Source: Mucidula mucida
Taxonomy: Eukaryota > Basidiomycota > Agaricomycetes > Agaricales > Physalacriaceae
Length of the DNA stretch: 40,622 nucleotides
NCBI GenBank assembly: GCA_015501055.1
Contig: JADNYV010000308.1
Location: forward strand, 1 to 40,622
Direction of reading: 5' to 3'
Position numbers and translations under genes: made by a program. Below the pieces are notes generated by a model that was not told where the DNA came from, did not search any database, and was given only the letters and a program-made list of their open reading frames with translations. Shown here piece after piece: positions 10,879 to 21,375 of this stretch (position 1 is the stretch's first letter; each line of letters begins with the position of its first letter).

Positions 10879-11704
10879 TCAAACAAGATTACTTTGGAAA
10901 GAATCTGTCAATCGCCATAGCCACACACAGTGCTCGTTGTCTCGCTGTAATACATCTTCATTGGCACCATTTACGTAGTTGCCCTTGCTACAATAATCAA
11001 GATGGACTATTGGGCACCGCCGTGGGCGCAATAACTGCCCACCGTGCCAGCGCCGCCGAAAGAATGTTAGCATGATATCGCCTACAAAGCCCACAATTTC
11101 CCCTACCCCACGGAGAACCAACAGTACGGCACAAGCAAACGACACTAAACCAGCCATGAACGAGCCTAAAACGTCTGGTATAGCTACTGCTGCGCCGTGA
11201 AAGGGAACACACACCATAAAAGCCTGTTCTTCTCAAGTCCTCTGAGCTGACCATGACGACCGAATGGAATACCAACGAGCTCAGGACCAACATAACAACA
11301 AGTCTCGGAATACTGCGTTCTGCGCACGGCAAAATGAAAAGCATTCCTGTAAAAGTAGTACTGAAATCAGAACAGCCGGCAAGGTGCACTGAATAGTATA
11401 CCACACCAAAGGTACGCCCAAGAAAACAAATGAATAAGAAGGAATACTGCCATCCATTGTTGTTGAGGAATCCTGACGCCAATAACAATGCCAATACCTG
11501 CATGGCCCCGCAGATGGCAACGGGGATGAGATCCCCGGACTCGATGGGTAGAGCGCATTTGTTGAGGAGTGTGGCGCCGAGATAGAGGATTCCGAGGTCA
11601 GATAGGACAAGAGAGACGACCTTGAGAATCTCTTCCGTAGTTGAATGATTTGGTGGCGAGGAGGCGGTTGATGGGAGGCTGGTGTTTGTGGTTGACTCGC
11701 GCAT
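10879..11704 (-). CDS. Small multi-TM membrane protein, family P (copy P2)
   Basis: Exons complement(10879..11165, 11215..11346, 11407..11704), introns 49 and 60 nt, encode 238 residues. The 60-nt intron is a multiple of three and open, so an unspliced reading (258 residues) is also possible. I prefer splicing because P1 and P3 have a phase-1 intron at the same place, directly before (M)LFILPC. Hydrophobic segments lie near residues 27-48, 59-77, 84-99, 110-132 and 143-166, followed by a basic Arg-rich tail. DLIPVAICGAMQVLALLL in P2 aligns with NLIPTAVTQVLTLVL in P1. The start (CCACCATGC) is good. It lies 208 bases downstream of gene Q on the same strand. Unknown family and function. Confidence 0.7.
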
Positions 11705-11912
11705 GGTGGAGGATTGGAAGAGAGGAGGGCGATGTTTTACTTGAACGATATCACCTGCAGGATCTGTGATTAGCTGGCAAACTTGGTGTTAGGGAACTAT
11801 TGCTTGTCCAATGTAACGCCTCGTTCTTCCCTGATACCTTTGGGGTAGTAGAGGGGGCGCTCAGACAAAAATAAACAAGCATGGAATAAAAAACGTTTTG
11901 TTCGATTACACG

Positions 11913-13168
11913 TTAAACCTTGTCGTGTGCTAACATTCGGACTTGGAAGGGCTTCTCCTGATATATGAACGCGCCGCTGTCTTCTCGAAAGTCCCCCCGT
12001 GCATCCTCCAGATTAACAGTAGTAGATGAACGAGGAGGCGCATCAGCACAATGAAAAGATTCATTCAAGGACCGCACATCGGTTGTCAGATGAGGAAGAG
12101 ACGGCCGAGTCCACAAAGTATCCGGGCGTGAATGGCCAGCCATGACACGGGCAATGATCAATGTTGGTGCGATGCCCTACATCCCGTGTAAGCACTACCA
12201 AACGACAGTGAGTATTACTAGTACTAACCGATATACTGTAGGACATCAGCAGCGGGTACGCGTACGCGCCCATGACCTTCACTCTAGGCGAGTAGTATTC
12301 GTATCCATACACCACGACGAGGGCGATATAGATAATAGAGTACATGACGGCGGATTCGACGATAATTTCAATGACGCCGCGATATGTCTTGAGATTATCG
12401 CTGGTCCGCACGATGCGCGTGAGAATGAGGATGGTGCAAAGGCTGTTCGTGACTACGATCATTGAGTAGTAGAGCAGTACCCAATTGACCTGCGCGTCGA
12501 GTATCGCGCCGCTCTGTTTTGCCAAGCCCGCTATTACGATCCCGCAGGCAACTGGGCCCCGATATAAGTGAGCGACAACGACTCGGAGGGAGAGGGTTCA
12601 ACTCGCCTAGCTCAGCTATTAAGCATATAGCGGGAGCACCAGCGGCCTTCCAGCTGCGCCCATAGAGAACCCAGCAGCGCCAAATCTAAGATGTACGTCA
12701 GCAGCTACAGACGCCGTATCTCAGCAGCGCACTTACCAGCACAAGATCAGCAAGAGCAACGTTGAGACTGCGAAGGACGCTGCCCGCAAGACCGCCTGCT
12801 TCTTCGCCAAACATCAACGTGTCAAACTCAGAGTCGAATGAGCCACCCTGGTTGATGAAGATGTCGTCGAGGATCGTCCACTGCAAGGCTACAATGACGG
12901 TCTCAGCGCACCACAGGAAGGTGATGATGCCTCCGAAGACTATTCGTGTGCGTCTGGAACCTTTGTTCGTTGCTGAGGATATGAAGGTCATTACGAGGAG
13001 TGAAGAGAATAGTTGAGCGTTGTTACCGATGTAGTATAAAGCAACAAAGTACACGCATGTGTGAATGGCATGACAGAATATGAAGACGAGCGTGCAGTGA
13101 AAGTGGGCTGATAGAATGTGCTGAACCTCAGGAATCGTAAGCCTGTATTGCTCGATTGTTGAGGTCAT
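11913..13168 (-). CDS. Seven-TM membrane protein (gene Q)
   Basis: Exons complement(11913..12176, 12229..12551, 12607..12685, 12737..13168) encode 365 residues. Introns are 52, 55 and 51 nt in genomic order. The 55-nt intron (12552-12606) starts with GC: TAG|GCGAGT. The nearest GT alternative breaks the frame, so a GC-AG intron is the consistent reading. About seven hydrophobic segments are visible. NVALADLVL|IWRCWVLYGRSW and GIAPTLIIARV near the last helix are hallmarks of a large, mostly uncharacterised Agaricomycete seven-TM family; I cannot assign a ligand. The C-terminal ~75 residues after the last helix are polar and probably cytoplasmic. ATG 13168 has a strong context (CCACCATGA). A decayed relative lies at 8022-8240. 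Confidence 0.8.
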
Positions 13169-13911
13169 GGTGGTGTTGAGACGGAACGATGTATTCTGTT
13201 GACATCTTTATAACATCATCGCTCCTCGACGGTTCGTTTCCCGGCATTGATTCTAGGGCGCATGGTTATTGTATTCACATTAGTCACTGTAGGTCATTTT
13301 AGTTAGCGAGAAGAAGCTAAGTATCATAACACTGACATAAATGAATACGCCGCTCAACTAGAAGACTGATCAACTGTCAGGCAGCTCTGTTGGTCGTACT
13401 GGAGTACGGCGACTAGTAGTATTCGGCATCAGTGATTTGATGCAACCATGAGAACACAAGGAGAGTCGTTGAAAAGTAGCACTCGGGAGGAAGAAAGCCG
13501 CTAAGTCGTGATTGAGAAACTTCAAGAAGGCGATAGTAGACCACAAGAAGAGAGCAAATTAATGTGAATTGGTTAGGTACATGTCGAGGAAGAAGTTCAA
13601 GCCGCGTGCTATGCTTATCATTCGTGGAAACCCTAACCCAAAGTTAACCTTCTTGACATACGACCGCGACGTGCCCATGTCAATGGTCAGACGTAGAACT
13701 TCTGCCATGCTCCGACTTCCTCGCACCGAAGATCCCTGCTGCTCACATGTCTCCTGGCGTCCGTGATCAACAGCACCGTCACAACATTGCCTAATAATCG
13801 CCTACCATTCGCTGTGTGCTCTCTTCCATTGTATCTTGTACGTTGGCTCTCCCACTCTCTGTTTCTCATCAATAACTGGAACCCCATGTTTCTAGACATA
13901 TTTCCCCTGTA
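13169..13911. other. No recognisable gene
   Basis: Between the 5' end of Q and a plus-strand TATA box at 13912. Small frames only; nothing supportable. Confidence 0.45.
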
Positions 13912-13919
13912 TATATAAA
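13912..13919 (+). promoter_or_regulatory. TATA box
   Basis: TATATAAA lies 94 bases before the ATG at 14006. Confidence 0.55.
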
Positions 13920-14005
13920 TTCGACTGCATAATGCATACCTTTCACCAGACTTCTGAACACGTCTCGCGATCTCAGGATTCTACTTTTCTTCTTCGGTGC
14001 TGTCC

Positions 14006-14363
14006 ATGGCTTCAAGTGACACAATGGACTGCTGGCTTTCGGTGTCTCCTACGATTCGAGTTCTCCCCAACCTCATCGCCAGCGTCGTTTGGCTTTCTGT
14101 CCTGTCTGTAATGGTACGTTCATACACAGTCTTTTGTACTCATATTCTTTACTGTAGACGCACCAACAACAAATGCCGGTACGTCTCACTCGCTGCTGAG
14201 TTCCTTGCCTCATCGTACACTGCTTCCGCTTCCGGCATGCCTCTTTCTACCGCTTTCTCTCCACCAGTTCTCATTCACTGTTAGCTCTCAATCTTCGTCC
14301 GCGCCAAACGTGCGATCCTCATCTCCATTGTATTCTTACTCTACTGCTGAATCTCATAGCTGA
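14006..14363 (+). CDS. Hypothetical short Ser-rich protein
   Basis: Candidate gene behind a TATA box. ATG 14006 (TCCATGG context) opens MASSDTMDCWLSV and runs to a donor, ATG|GTACGT. A tiny middle exon would read THQQQMP, and an exon starting after CTCCACCAG reads FSFTVSSQSSSAPNV and ends TGA at 14361-14363. All junctions are phase 0. An alternative is the unspliced frame ending at 14284. There is one short hydrophobic stretch (VVWLSVLSV). No family recognised; the model is tentative. Confidence 0.3.
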
Positions 14364-14733
14364 AAACTATGAAGCGTCGTCTTCTGCACAAGTGTCACCT
14401 GCAAAAAAACAGCTCATTCTTCCGGGTATTCATTTTAAAAATCCACGTACATCAGCTTCGCAACCCACGAAGGACAACGTACGATACTCTTCAAAGTTTT
14501 GTGTTTCGTCATCTCTTATCTTTTCTTCGATTCTAGCCCTGCCCACTATACTGCCGTCGTGAGGTTAGTGAAATTTGAGAGTTAAGAATAGACCAATCTC
14601 ATCGGCACCGACAGTCAAAAAGCTTCTCGAAATGTAACAATTCAACAGTGTCAGAATGTGTCGTCTTTAGGCTACCAGGGGGACAGAAGCAAGGGAAAAT
14701 CCGAGGTCTTCCTCTTCCTATGAGTCTGCCGAC

Positions 14734-14870
14734 ATGGGCCAGCTCGCCAAACTTGCCTACGAATACTCAACTGCATGAAATCCAGTCGATATTGTAGCTG
14801 GAACAAACTGTCCCGCTCGCTTCAAACGGAATACATCGACGCTACAATTCCAATCATACACCTGCGCTCT
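14734..14870 (+). repeat. Leader-ORF module, copy I
   Basis: First of six related modules in the window (others near 17696, 21376, 32586, 35935, 37942). It begins ATGGGCCAGCTCGCCAAACT (MGQLAKLAYEYS). About 60 bases on it has a Cys-Pro-containing segment, GTNCPARF in a shifted frame. In this copy the first frame closes after about 14 codons. It lies about 100 bases before the SAP gene. Confidence 0.5.
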
Positions 14871-14930
14871 CTGACTCTCCATTATCTCAACCCAAAAAAT
14901 GGACAGAAGAATGGAACCAAATTGGATCGC

Positions 14931-14938
14931 ATATATAA
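14931..14938 (+). promoter_or_regulatory. TATA box of the intact SAP gene
   Basis: ATATATAA, 35-42 bases before the ATG at 14973. Copies II and IV of the unit have lost this element and copy VI has CATATATCAA. Confidence 0.6.
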
Positions 14939-14972
14939 CTGAGGAACATCTCGATGGGTGCACATTTGCGAT

Positions 14973-15769
14973 ATGGCCAGGTGCCGTCTTTTGATCCTCT
15001 TTTTTGCTTTTATTCTTGCGTCTGCTGTGGCTGCTGCGGCGAATGAGCGTTCTGCTGGAACTTCCGAAATTCTTGTCTACCGGCAGCTGGACGAGTATGC
15101 ATTTGTCGATTTGGGGGACGATGATTGCGACGACAATGATTGTGATGACGAAGAAGATGATTGCGAAGAGGACAATGATGATTCGGCTGAAGAGGATTGC
15201 GCTGAAGACGAGGTACGGCTGCCTTAACCTCTTGTCTCCTCTGTTGACGAACCGAATGTGGTTAGGGCATGTCTGTGTCGCTTTCAGGATCTTTGTCAAA
15301 GGGAACACCGTCGTCTACGGTGACCGTCCAGATTTCTGGCAAGCCCAAATCATCATTATCGACACCAGCCTCATTGACCGACACGTCCGTGGGGGCGACT
15401 TCGTCTCCTCCGGTAAAGTCTACACCGTCGACACCAGTACTATCGTCGTCCAGGACTCCCACCGGTACTACAATTCCCCCCAGCACTACATCCACGTCGC
15501 ATGCACTTGCAGATCCCGGCGGACCATTCTCGTTTTCAGAAGCCTCATCTCCTTCGCCTGCCGCCGCAGCAGCGTTGACGTCTTTCGATGTCTCTCTCCT
15601 CACGGCTTCGTTGACTCTGAAGAGTGGTAACGCCATCAGCACAACGGGGTTGCAGCTTCCTGCCCAGAAGCCAGAGTCGGCGCCGTCTAGTGGGGTTCGG
15701 GCAGACGTTCCTTTGTGGTTCGTCGTGTTGGGAGCGGTTGTGCCAGGCGTATGTTGTTCATTCATGTGA
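14973..15769 (+). CDS. Secreted acidic, Ser/Thr-rich protein (SAP), intact copy I
   Basis: Exons 14973-15212 and 15266-15769 (53-nt phase-0 intron) encode 247 residues. Residues 1-23 are a strong signal peptide (MARCRLLILFFAFILASAVA). Residues 48-80 are a very acidic run with four cysteines (spacings C-x4-C, C-x6-C, C-x11-C). Exon 2 encodes a Ser/Thr/Pro/Ala-rich segment of about 130 residues that looks like an O-glycosylated stalk. It ends with a hydrophobic C-terminus (PLWFVVLGAVVPG) that could be a GPI-anchor signal or membrane helix. A further exon past 15826 could extend the hydrophobic end (ILGTIGVGYIFNIL) through a weak splice. The acceptor after GTTAG is chosen because it keeps the long frame and is matched in the other copies. 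No family recognised; a cell-surface location is inferred. Four other copies are decayed. Confidence 0.65.
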
Positions 15770-16028
15770 GTTGCTTACGCGCTTTCATGCTGTGGAAGCA
15801 GAAATGCTGATACACGATTCCAGTAGATACTAGGTACAATCGGAGTCGGATATATCTTTAATATCTTGTTTGCGAGTCAGCTCCCTATCACCATTGCATT
15901 CATCAGATCGGGTTCTCATGTAGGTCTACGTTCCATCGTTGAATGCTAGATACGGGGAATGGAAAGCGCTACGTGTGATGCTGTGTCCATATCGAAACGT
16001 CAATCGAAGAATTGAGGCTCGCGATGCC

Positions 16029-16035
16029 TATATAG
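16029..16035 (+). promoter_or_regulatory. TATA box of the SCR gene
   Basis: TATATAG, about 50 bases before the ATG at 16082. Confidence 0.5.
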
Positions 16036-16081
16036 TATGTGGAGAGAGGCGCATCGGTGTCACTGTTTCCTTCCTGTCGCC

Positions 16082-16546
16082 ATGACCAAGCACACATCGT
16101 TGCTTATCGGTTTATGGTTTGCGCTTAATTTTACTCGCGCGCAGCTAGCGGTAGCTAATAAACCTGAGTCTGGGGAGCGGTGGGGTCAAGACTTTGAGCG
16201 CGCTATCGAGGTATACTAATCTCGAGTTTTCTGCCTAGTTGTAATGGGGTCTGATGTTCACCGTCAGAACTGCTGGGATGCGACTTCGAGCTGTTGCACA
16301 GAGGAATACGTTGATAGCCTCATCAAGTGTATGGATGGTCCTGATTATCTCGACGTGCAAACCCATTTCCGGGGTACGTACTCCGTCTGGAGCGCTTGAC
16401 CAAGCTGAAGACCTACATCATTAGGGTTGCAGCAATATTGTCACCGCTACGGACAACCTATTTCGCTCCCAAGCGCGGCAGAGTCGCAGACACCGACTCC
16501 GAGTTGTGAACGGTTTCTTTGTAGGGTGTTGGGCCGGCTTGAATAA
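16082..16546 (+). CDS. Small secreted cysteine-rich protein (SCR), intact copy
   Basis: Exons 16082-16210, 16268-16373 and 16425-16546 (introns 57 and 51 nt) encode 118 residues. Residues 1 to about 20 form a signal peptide (MTKHTSLLIGLWFAL...). The mature part carries seven cysteines: NCW (45), SCC (52-53), KC (64), YC (84), SC (106), LC (111). All introns are GT-AG and the decayed copy at 24.1 kb keeps the same boundaries, which supports the model. It has the size and features of fungal small secreted proteins; no named family is recognised. It follows the SAP gene on the same strand, an order repeated in other units. Confidence 0.7.
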
Positions 16547-17028
16547 GTATCATGCTGCCTTTGGAGGGATTGTTTACTTCGAACCTCGAATTTGGACATC
16601 TTCAATAATAGGATAATTCCCTGTTTGAGATTGCTTCGTAATAATTAGACGCAAAGTACCCATTGAGCGAGGCAAGCGCGATCCAGTAGGCACCCGTCCC
16701 GACTACGTAGTACGTAGAGCATGAACTTTGAAGCTGTCAAGTCTGGCGAGCATTTTCTGTACGTGGCGTAAAAAAATGAAAGTTCCAAAAATCCTAGTGC
16801 ATTAAGGGGGAATCCCGGCGGGTCGACACATGTCACTGCGGGATGGCAACGACCCAGGTTACCACTACCCCATTAATGCTGGAATTCTTGGGTCAGTGAA
16901 GTATCCCAACATACTGCATTGCGCACTCTAGTCTCTCCTTGGTTGGCTGAGACACAACCGGCAAGAAAGAGGCCAGGCATTGAACGAAATGTTGGATACC
17001 TACTACGAACTCTTATTTATCTAACACT
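16547..17028. other. No recognisable gene
   Basis: Spacer between the intact unit I and the start of duplicated block A. No motif seen. Confidence 0.5.
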
Positions 17029-17066
17029 TTCGATGCGAAAAAACATGTATATCGAGGGTACGTAGA

Positions 17067-17100
17067 TTATACAGCAAATGATCTGATCTTTGCTGTATAA
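17067..17100. repeat. Perfect 12-base inverted repeat (hairpin)
   Basis: TTATACAGCAAA and its exact reverse complement TTTGCTGTATAA are separated by 10 bases. Block B has only the left arm at this position (near 32388). Confidence 0.8.
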
Positions 17101-17695
17101 GTACAAGTAGATCTGCGCAAGGAAGGTGTTGGCTGATCAATTGGCTTTCTGTTTCTGCTTTTTATGCCGGCTCAGGAGTTAATGCCCGTCATGTAACGTC
17201 GTGCTCATCTGGCGTCTCAGACCCGATGTGGGTAGTCTCGGCTGCCGTTCCTCAACGGATGCCAGGAGGCGTGGTTAGTCGCGTACCAGGACCAGACCAC
17301 GATGTTCATACTCATTCCATGAGGGATAGCCTGGTGTACGAACGAGGTAGTTTGGTGGATCAAATTGTGCGAAATGTTGGGCGATTTCGTGGGAATTAGC
17401 ATAGGTAAACAAGTCAGGACAAACACAGTAGTCTTGATGAAGGGTAATTGTTGTATGGATGGTGGTATTGCTTGTCGTTCACATGGAGTATTTCGCTCTC
17501 CGGGTCCGCTGGGTGATTCTTGACTGATACGTGTATTCACGCAGAGTAAAGTCCTGGTGAGGCGTTAGAAATAGACCTATGTACAGCACATATTTGAAGC
17601 GTACTACATACTCGTACTAGCCGATCACCAAAGAATGATTGCGTGGGAAAATCTGTGCCGGTGTCGACTCATTTTTCCACGACTTTCAAGTCGAT

Positions 17696-17842
17696 ATGCA
17701 CGCGCTCGCCATTGCCACCAAACTTTGGAAAATGCAGTTCGCTATTTTAGCTGAAGCGAACTGTCCCTACGACTGGTTGAAATTCGTTGGCGGACACCTC
17801 GATTGGAGCTGCAAAAACTTGCCGCCAGCTCGTGATGCATGA
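17696..17842 (+). CDS. Short leader ORF, module copy II (48 residues)
   Basis: In this copy the leader module is one uninterrupted frame: MHALAIATKLWKMQF, then EANCPYDWLKF, then LDWSCKNLPPARDA and TGA. It corresponds to MDELAKFANEYSDWL plus TCPTCFEQLAGN of copy VI, where the two parts are in different frames. It lies 66 bases before the decayed SAP copy II. Whether it is translated is unknown. Confidence 0.25.
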   Translation: MHALAIATKLWKMQFAILAEANCPYDWLKFVGGHLDWSCKNLPPARDA

Positions 17843-17908
17843 TTGTTGAACCAAGTCTGGATCGCCTACATGACCGAGGAACAGGCTCTACGGGCGCGCA
17901 TTTGCCAT

Positions 17909-18652
17909 ATGGTTGGGTACTGTCCTGTAATCCTTGTTTCCGCGTCAGCTGTGGCCGCTGTAGCAAAGGATCCGTCTACTGGTTCCGAATTTCGCGTCTA
18001 TCGGCAGCTGGATAGCTATCTATTAGGGGAAGACGATTTGCGACGTGGCGGATCATGATTGTGATGACGAGGAAGATGATTGTAAAGAGGGTGAGGATGT
18101 TGCTGCGGAAGAAGACGACGAGGTATGCCCAGCTTCTTTTCTTATACTTACAGGGTATGTCATTGTTCTTTTAAAGGTCTTTATGATCCACTGGGAGGGA
18201 CGCGCTGTATCAACGGTGGTTGTTTGGGTTTCCAGCAATCCTAAATCATCTTTACCGACCACAGCGTCCTTGACCGCCAGGTCCGTGGGCGCGACTTCGT
18301 CCTCTTCCGGTGAAGCGTACTGTCATCGTCCTCAACAACATCGTCGGTATTATCATTGGTAGATATGCGAAGGGACACCACCAATATCTCGCGTCGCATG
18401 CTCTTGCAGATTTCGGAAGACCTTTTTATTCTTCAGCAGCCTTGTATCCTTCGCGTACCGCCGCAGCGTCGTTGACGTCTTTCGTTATCTCTCTCCTCGC
18501 GGCTTCGTTGCCTCTGAAGAGTATCAACGCCACTACCACAATGGGGTTGAAGCTACTTTCTCAGCGCCCAGAGTCCGCGACGTCTGATGTTTACGCTGGG
18601 CTTCGGGCAGATTTGCTTTAAAGGGTGATACTGATTGTTCTCTTTATCTAGG
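17909..18652 (+). pseudogene. SAP gene, decayed copy II
   Basis: ATG 17909 opens a shortened signal peptide (MVGYCPVILVSASAVAAVA) and the YRQLDSY motif of the intact copy. A one-base shift then puts the acidic run (HDCDDEEDDC) in another frame. Exon 2 (after TACAG) meets TAA within seven codons. The TATA box is also lost. Ser/Thr-rich remnants continue to about 18650. Confidence 0.7.
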
Positions 18653-18808
18653 TGAGTTGCATGCGCGTTCGAAAGAAGACGCTGAGGCACAAATACAGTT
18701 AATTTTATGTACACTTGGAGTCCGACGCATCGTACTATCTTGTCTGCGAATTGCGTTTATCAGATCGGGTTCTTGTGCAGGTATACGTTCCGGTGGCACC
18801 TTGTCGCC

Positions 18809-18898
18809 ATGATCAAGCACCTGTCCTTGCTGATTCTAAGATTTGGGCCTGACGGCCTTGGAACACGTTCACGTAGTCTTGATCATGATTTCTACTGA
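18809..18898 (+). pseudogene. SCR gene, first-exon remnant
   Basis: TCGCCATGATCAAGCAC matches TCGCCATGACCAAGCAC at the start of the intact SCR gene (16078). The frame gives MIKHLSLLILRFG and stops at TGA, and the cysteine-rich exons are not recognisable downstream. In block B the same site has lost the ATG (near 33515). Confidence 0.5.
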
Positions 18899-19122
18899 CA
18901 TGTTCTGTCTTTCTTCAATGAGGTCTTCTTTTCCGTGCTGTTCGAGAGCCGAGTCCAACGAGGGCCTTCGACATCGGTAACCAGTACCGTTGGAAGTGCT
19001 CTGAGAGGAACCCTCGCACTCCAGCTAACGCGAAAACGGAAGGCTTCACCTGTGGCTTGGCGGCCTTGCAACCATACGGAACGCGTTCACGTGACATTGC
19101 TCCTCTACGCGCTGGGGCTAGC

Positions 19123-19308
19123 ATGCCGGACTACTTCGACCGGATCCCTAACAATCCTGGTATTCCTTGTCTCATATATGGCTTGACTATGTCTCTAGAG
19201 TTACGCTTGCCTAATGTACTCGGCTGGCATCCGGTTTGCCTCTTACTAGCTGGATTTTTCTTCGGTGGATCACATTGTCGTGGGTCTTGCGCGAGCATGT
19301 CGCGCTGA
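19123..19308 (+). CDS. Small ORF retained in both blocks (copy A)
   Basis: A 61-residue frame starting MPDYFDRIPNNPG, with IYGLTMSLELRLPNVLGW in the middle and CRGSCASMSR at the end. Block B (33802-33990) has a matching 62-residue frame with the same start, core and end. The upstream sequence is also open in this frame back to about 18930 in copy A but not in B. There is no known motif. It may be a 3' exon of a lost gene or a real small protein. Confidence 0.3.
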   Translation: MPDYFDRIPNNPGIPCLIYGLTMSLELRLPNVLGWHPVCLLLAGFFFGGSHCRGSCASMSR

Positions 19309-19364
19309 ATGTCTCTCTATGGATTATAGATTGACTCAGCGTCAAGTTGGTGATCAAAGCCTGA

Positions 19365-19494
19365 GTGGCTTTGTGCCTCAATGTGGCGCAATTCTTTGTG
19401 GTGCGAAATCGTAAGAAGTTTACTACTTCGTGGCTTTGTGCCTCAATGTGGCGCAATTCTTTGTGGTGCGAAATCGTAAGAAGTTTACTACTTC
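19365..19494 (+). repeat. Exact 65-base tandem duplication
   Basis: A 65-base unit starting GTGGCTTTGTGCCTCAATG is present twice back to back with no mismatch, followed by a partial third start. Block B has a single copy (near 34047). It lies about 200 bases upstream of HMG-A. Confidence 0.9.
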
Positions 19495-19694
19495 GTGGCT
19501 TAGAAACATTGAAACTAACATTCCACAGTACTATCCATGCCTTGAAGCAATCGAACGACCTCGCATTGATGTTTTTCCTTTTCCAGCGAGCGGCACGTGA
19601 TCACTGACCAAAATCAGGGCCAGACGCGCTTTGTCTCTTGTTCACAGCCTACCACCATCGTCACTCATCACACAAACTTTCATCTATATCAGTC

Positions 19695-20900
19695 ATGGCA
19701 CCACGGGCTCCTCGGAAGGCAGCTCCTCAGCTTACAGAAGCGCTCAAGACGAAATATACGGCGTCGTTTGCACATATCCCGGACAAGAAGAGTTTCATAA
19801 CATTACAGGAGTCGAGAGCGGTCATTCAACCAAAGAAGAGGAAGGCCGGTGAAGAAGAGGCTGACGTCGACCGTCCCTCCAACAAGTTCATGCTCTATAG
19901 GGCGTGGATGTCCGAACAATTGTCCGTAACTCTCTGTGCAGAGCTCAAGGCCACATACGGCCCACTGTGGTTCGACATGTTTTCGAAGGTGGTCTCATAC
20001 CATTGGAAGCGTTTGGGCACGGAGGCCGAGGCATTTTGGCAGGAAATGCAGGAGGAAACGAAGCAGAGACACGCAAAGGCCCATCCGGGTTACAAGTATC
20101 ATCCGGCGAAACCGGGCGAAGGGAAAGCGGCCAAGAAGCGCAAGATGAAGAGTTCCAAGTCCTCGGCGTCGCCACCGGCGAGGGTATCCCCTCCCAAAAC
20201 ACAGACGCCAGTGTGGGACGCGGCGCTGGAGCCATTCCAATTTACTTTCCAAATCGAAAGCCCATTGGTGGATGCACCACAACAATTCATGAATGCCCCG
20301 TCGCCCCTGGTCAATGGGCAAGAACACGCTCAATCGCGAGACCATTTCGCCCCGCAGCCTTTTGTCGACGCGTCGTCTGAGGTATGTGCTTTGTTCGCCT
20401 CTTTGTCTTCGTCTCATTTGTTCTCTACCCAGCCGACCGCATTCAGCGGTAATGAATTCTGCGGGCGCGAGAACATTGGCGTCGCTGGTCCCTTGAATCA
20501 GGTATGTGCATTGTTCGTTTACTCTTTGTCCTCGTCTCATTGACTTCAAGCAGTACGTCCAACCAACCTACGCCCTCGATGGATTTAACGGAGACTCGGC
20601 TTTTACTGGCTACACATTTAATCCGATTCCGGTATGTGTATTGTAATCACTTGGGTGTGGGTCTTTGGCTAAATGACTCGCCAGGTTTCTACGCCCTTGG
20701 ATCTCAACAAACCTCTGGAAGAGACGTTTATCACCATATGCCGCCAACTCTTCCCGCTGGAGATTGAATGCGGCATCAACTTTGACAAGCTGAGGCGAGA
20801 CGATGTGCTCATCACATCCATGTCTCATAAGGACCGGGAGTTCCTCGACCTGAGGCTGCTGGCGCGCGCTAGTTACCCTTTCTGGATGTGCGAGTTCTAG
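19695..20900 (+). CDS. HMG-box DNA-binding protein (HMG-A), intact
   Basis: Exons 19695-20381, 20433-20501, 20554-20631 and 20685-20900 (introns 51, 52 and 53 nt, all starting GTATGTG, all phase 0) encode 349 residues. An HMG box of the MATA_HMG/Sox-like kind lies at about residues 59-137: DRPSNKFMLYRAWM, FSKVVSYHWKRL, FWQEMQEETKQRH, HPGYKYHPAKP. A basic stretch follows (KKRKMK, about 147-152), likely a nuclear localisation signal. The C-terminal ~75 residues (exon 4) are conserved in three copies in this window. ATG 19695 has good context (GTCATGGC) and lines up with the start of HMG-B; an in-frame upstream AUG-less extension is ignored. Presumably a nuclear transcription regulator; target unknown. 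The start of translation and all splice sites are supported by comparison with HMG-B. Confidence 0.85.
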
Positions 20901-21375
20901 GATGTTGTACTATTTCTTTTCTGTTTTTTTTCCTGTCTCATTTATCTCTGCATCTTTTTACCATTACATGTCTTTCTTTCCAGTCTCGTTGCTACATAGC
21001 GCATTGTCATATCCATCGCATTTACGATACCCGTACATATTCCCATATCCCATCTCTCTGTTCATATTACATTGCTATCGTTTGCCTGCTTTCCGAGTTT
21101 CTCTCATCTTGCATCGCATTAGGATATCCATATTTGTGCATCCAGCTCAGCTTCTTATTCCGTATCGCTATCTACATCGTCCAATGTACATACTTGTCTC
21201 AATCGCATCTGTTGTTGTGTTCATTTTGCACTTTAGTGTTACAATTACTAGTGACTCTTGAATCTTGACCACCATCTACCACGCAATCCGCTTCCTGGCG
21301 AATCTACAGAAGCAAAGAATGATCACGCGGGAAAATCCGAGGTGACGCGTGTTCTTCCTCTTTCCATAAACATCC
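20901..21375. other. Pyrimidine-rich 3' flank of HMG-A
   Basis: T/C-rich sequence, nearly identical to 35467-35934 behind HMG-B. No coding signal; likely 3' untranslated and intergenic DNA carried along in the duplication. Confidence 0.5.

Noticed and set aside
15004..15630. 208-codon plus-strand frame across the SAP gene
   Set aside because: It runs through the SAP intron in another frame, without signal peptide or motif; the spliced SAP frame is consistent across copies.
19995..20549. Long minus-strand frames opposite HMG-A (and 34576-35130 opposite HMG-B)
   Set aside because: Mirror frames of the HMG coding sequence, crossing its introns.
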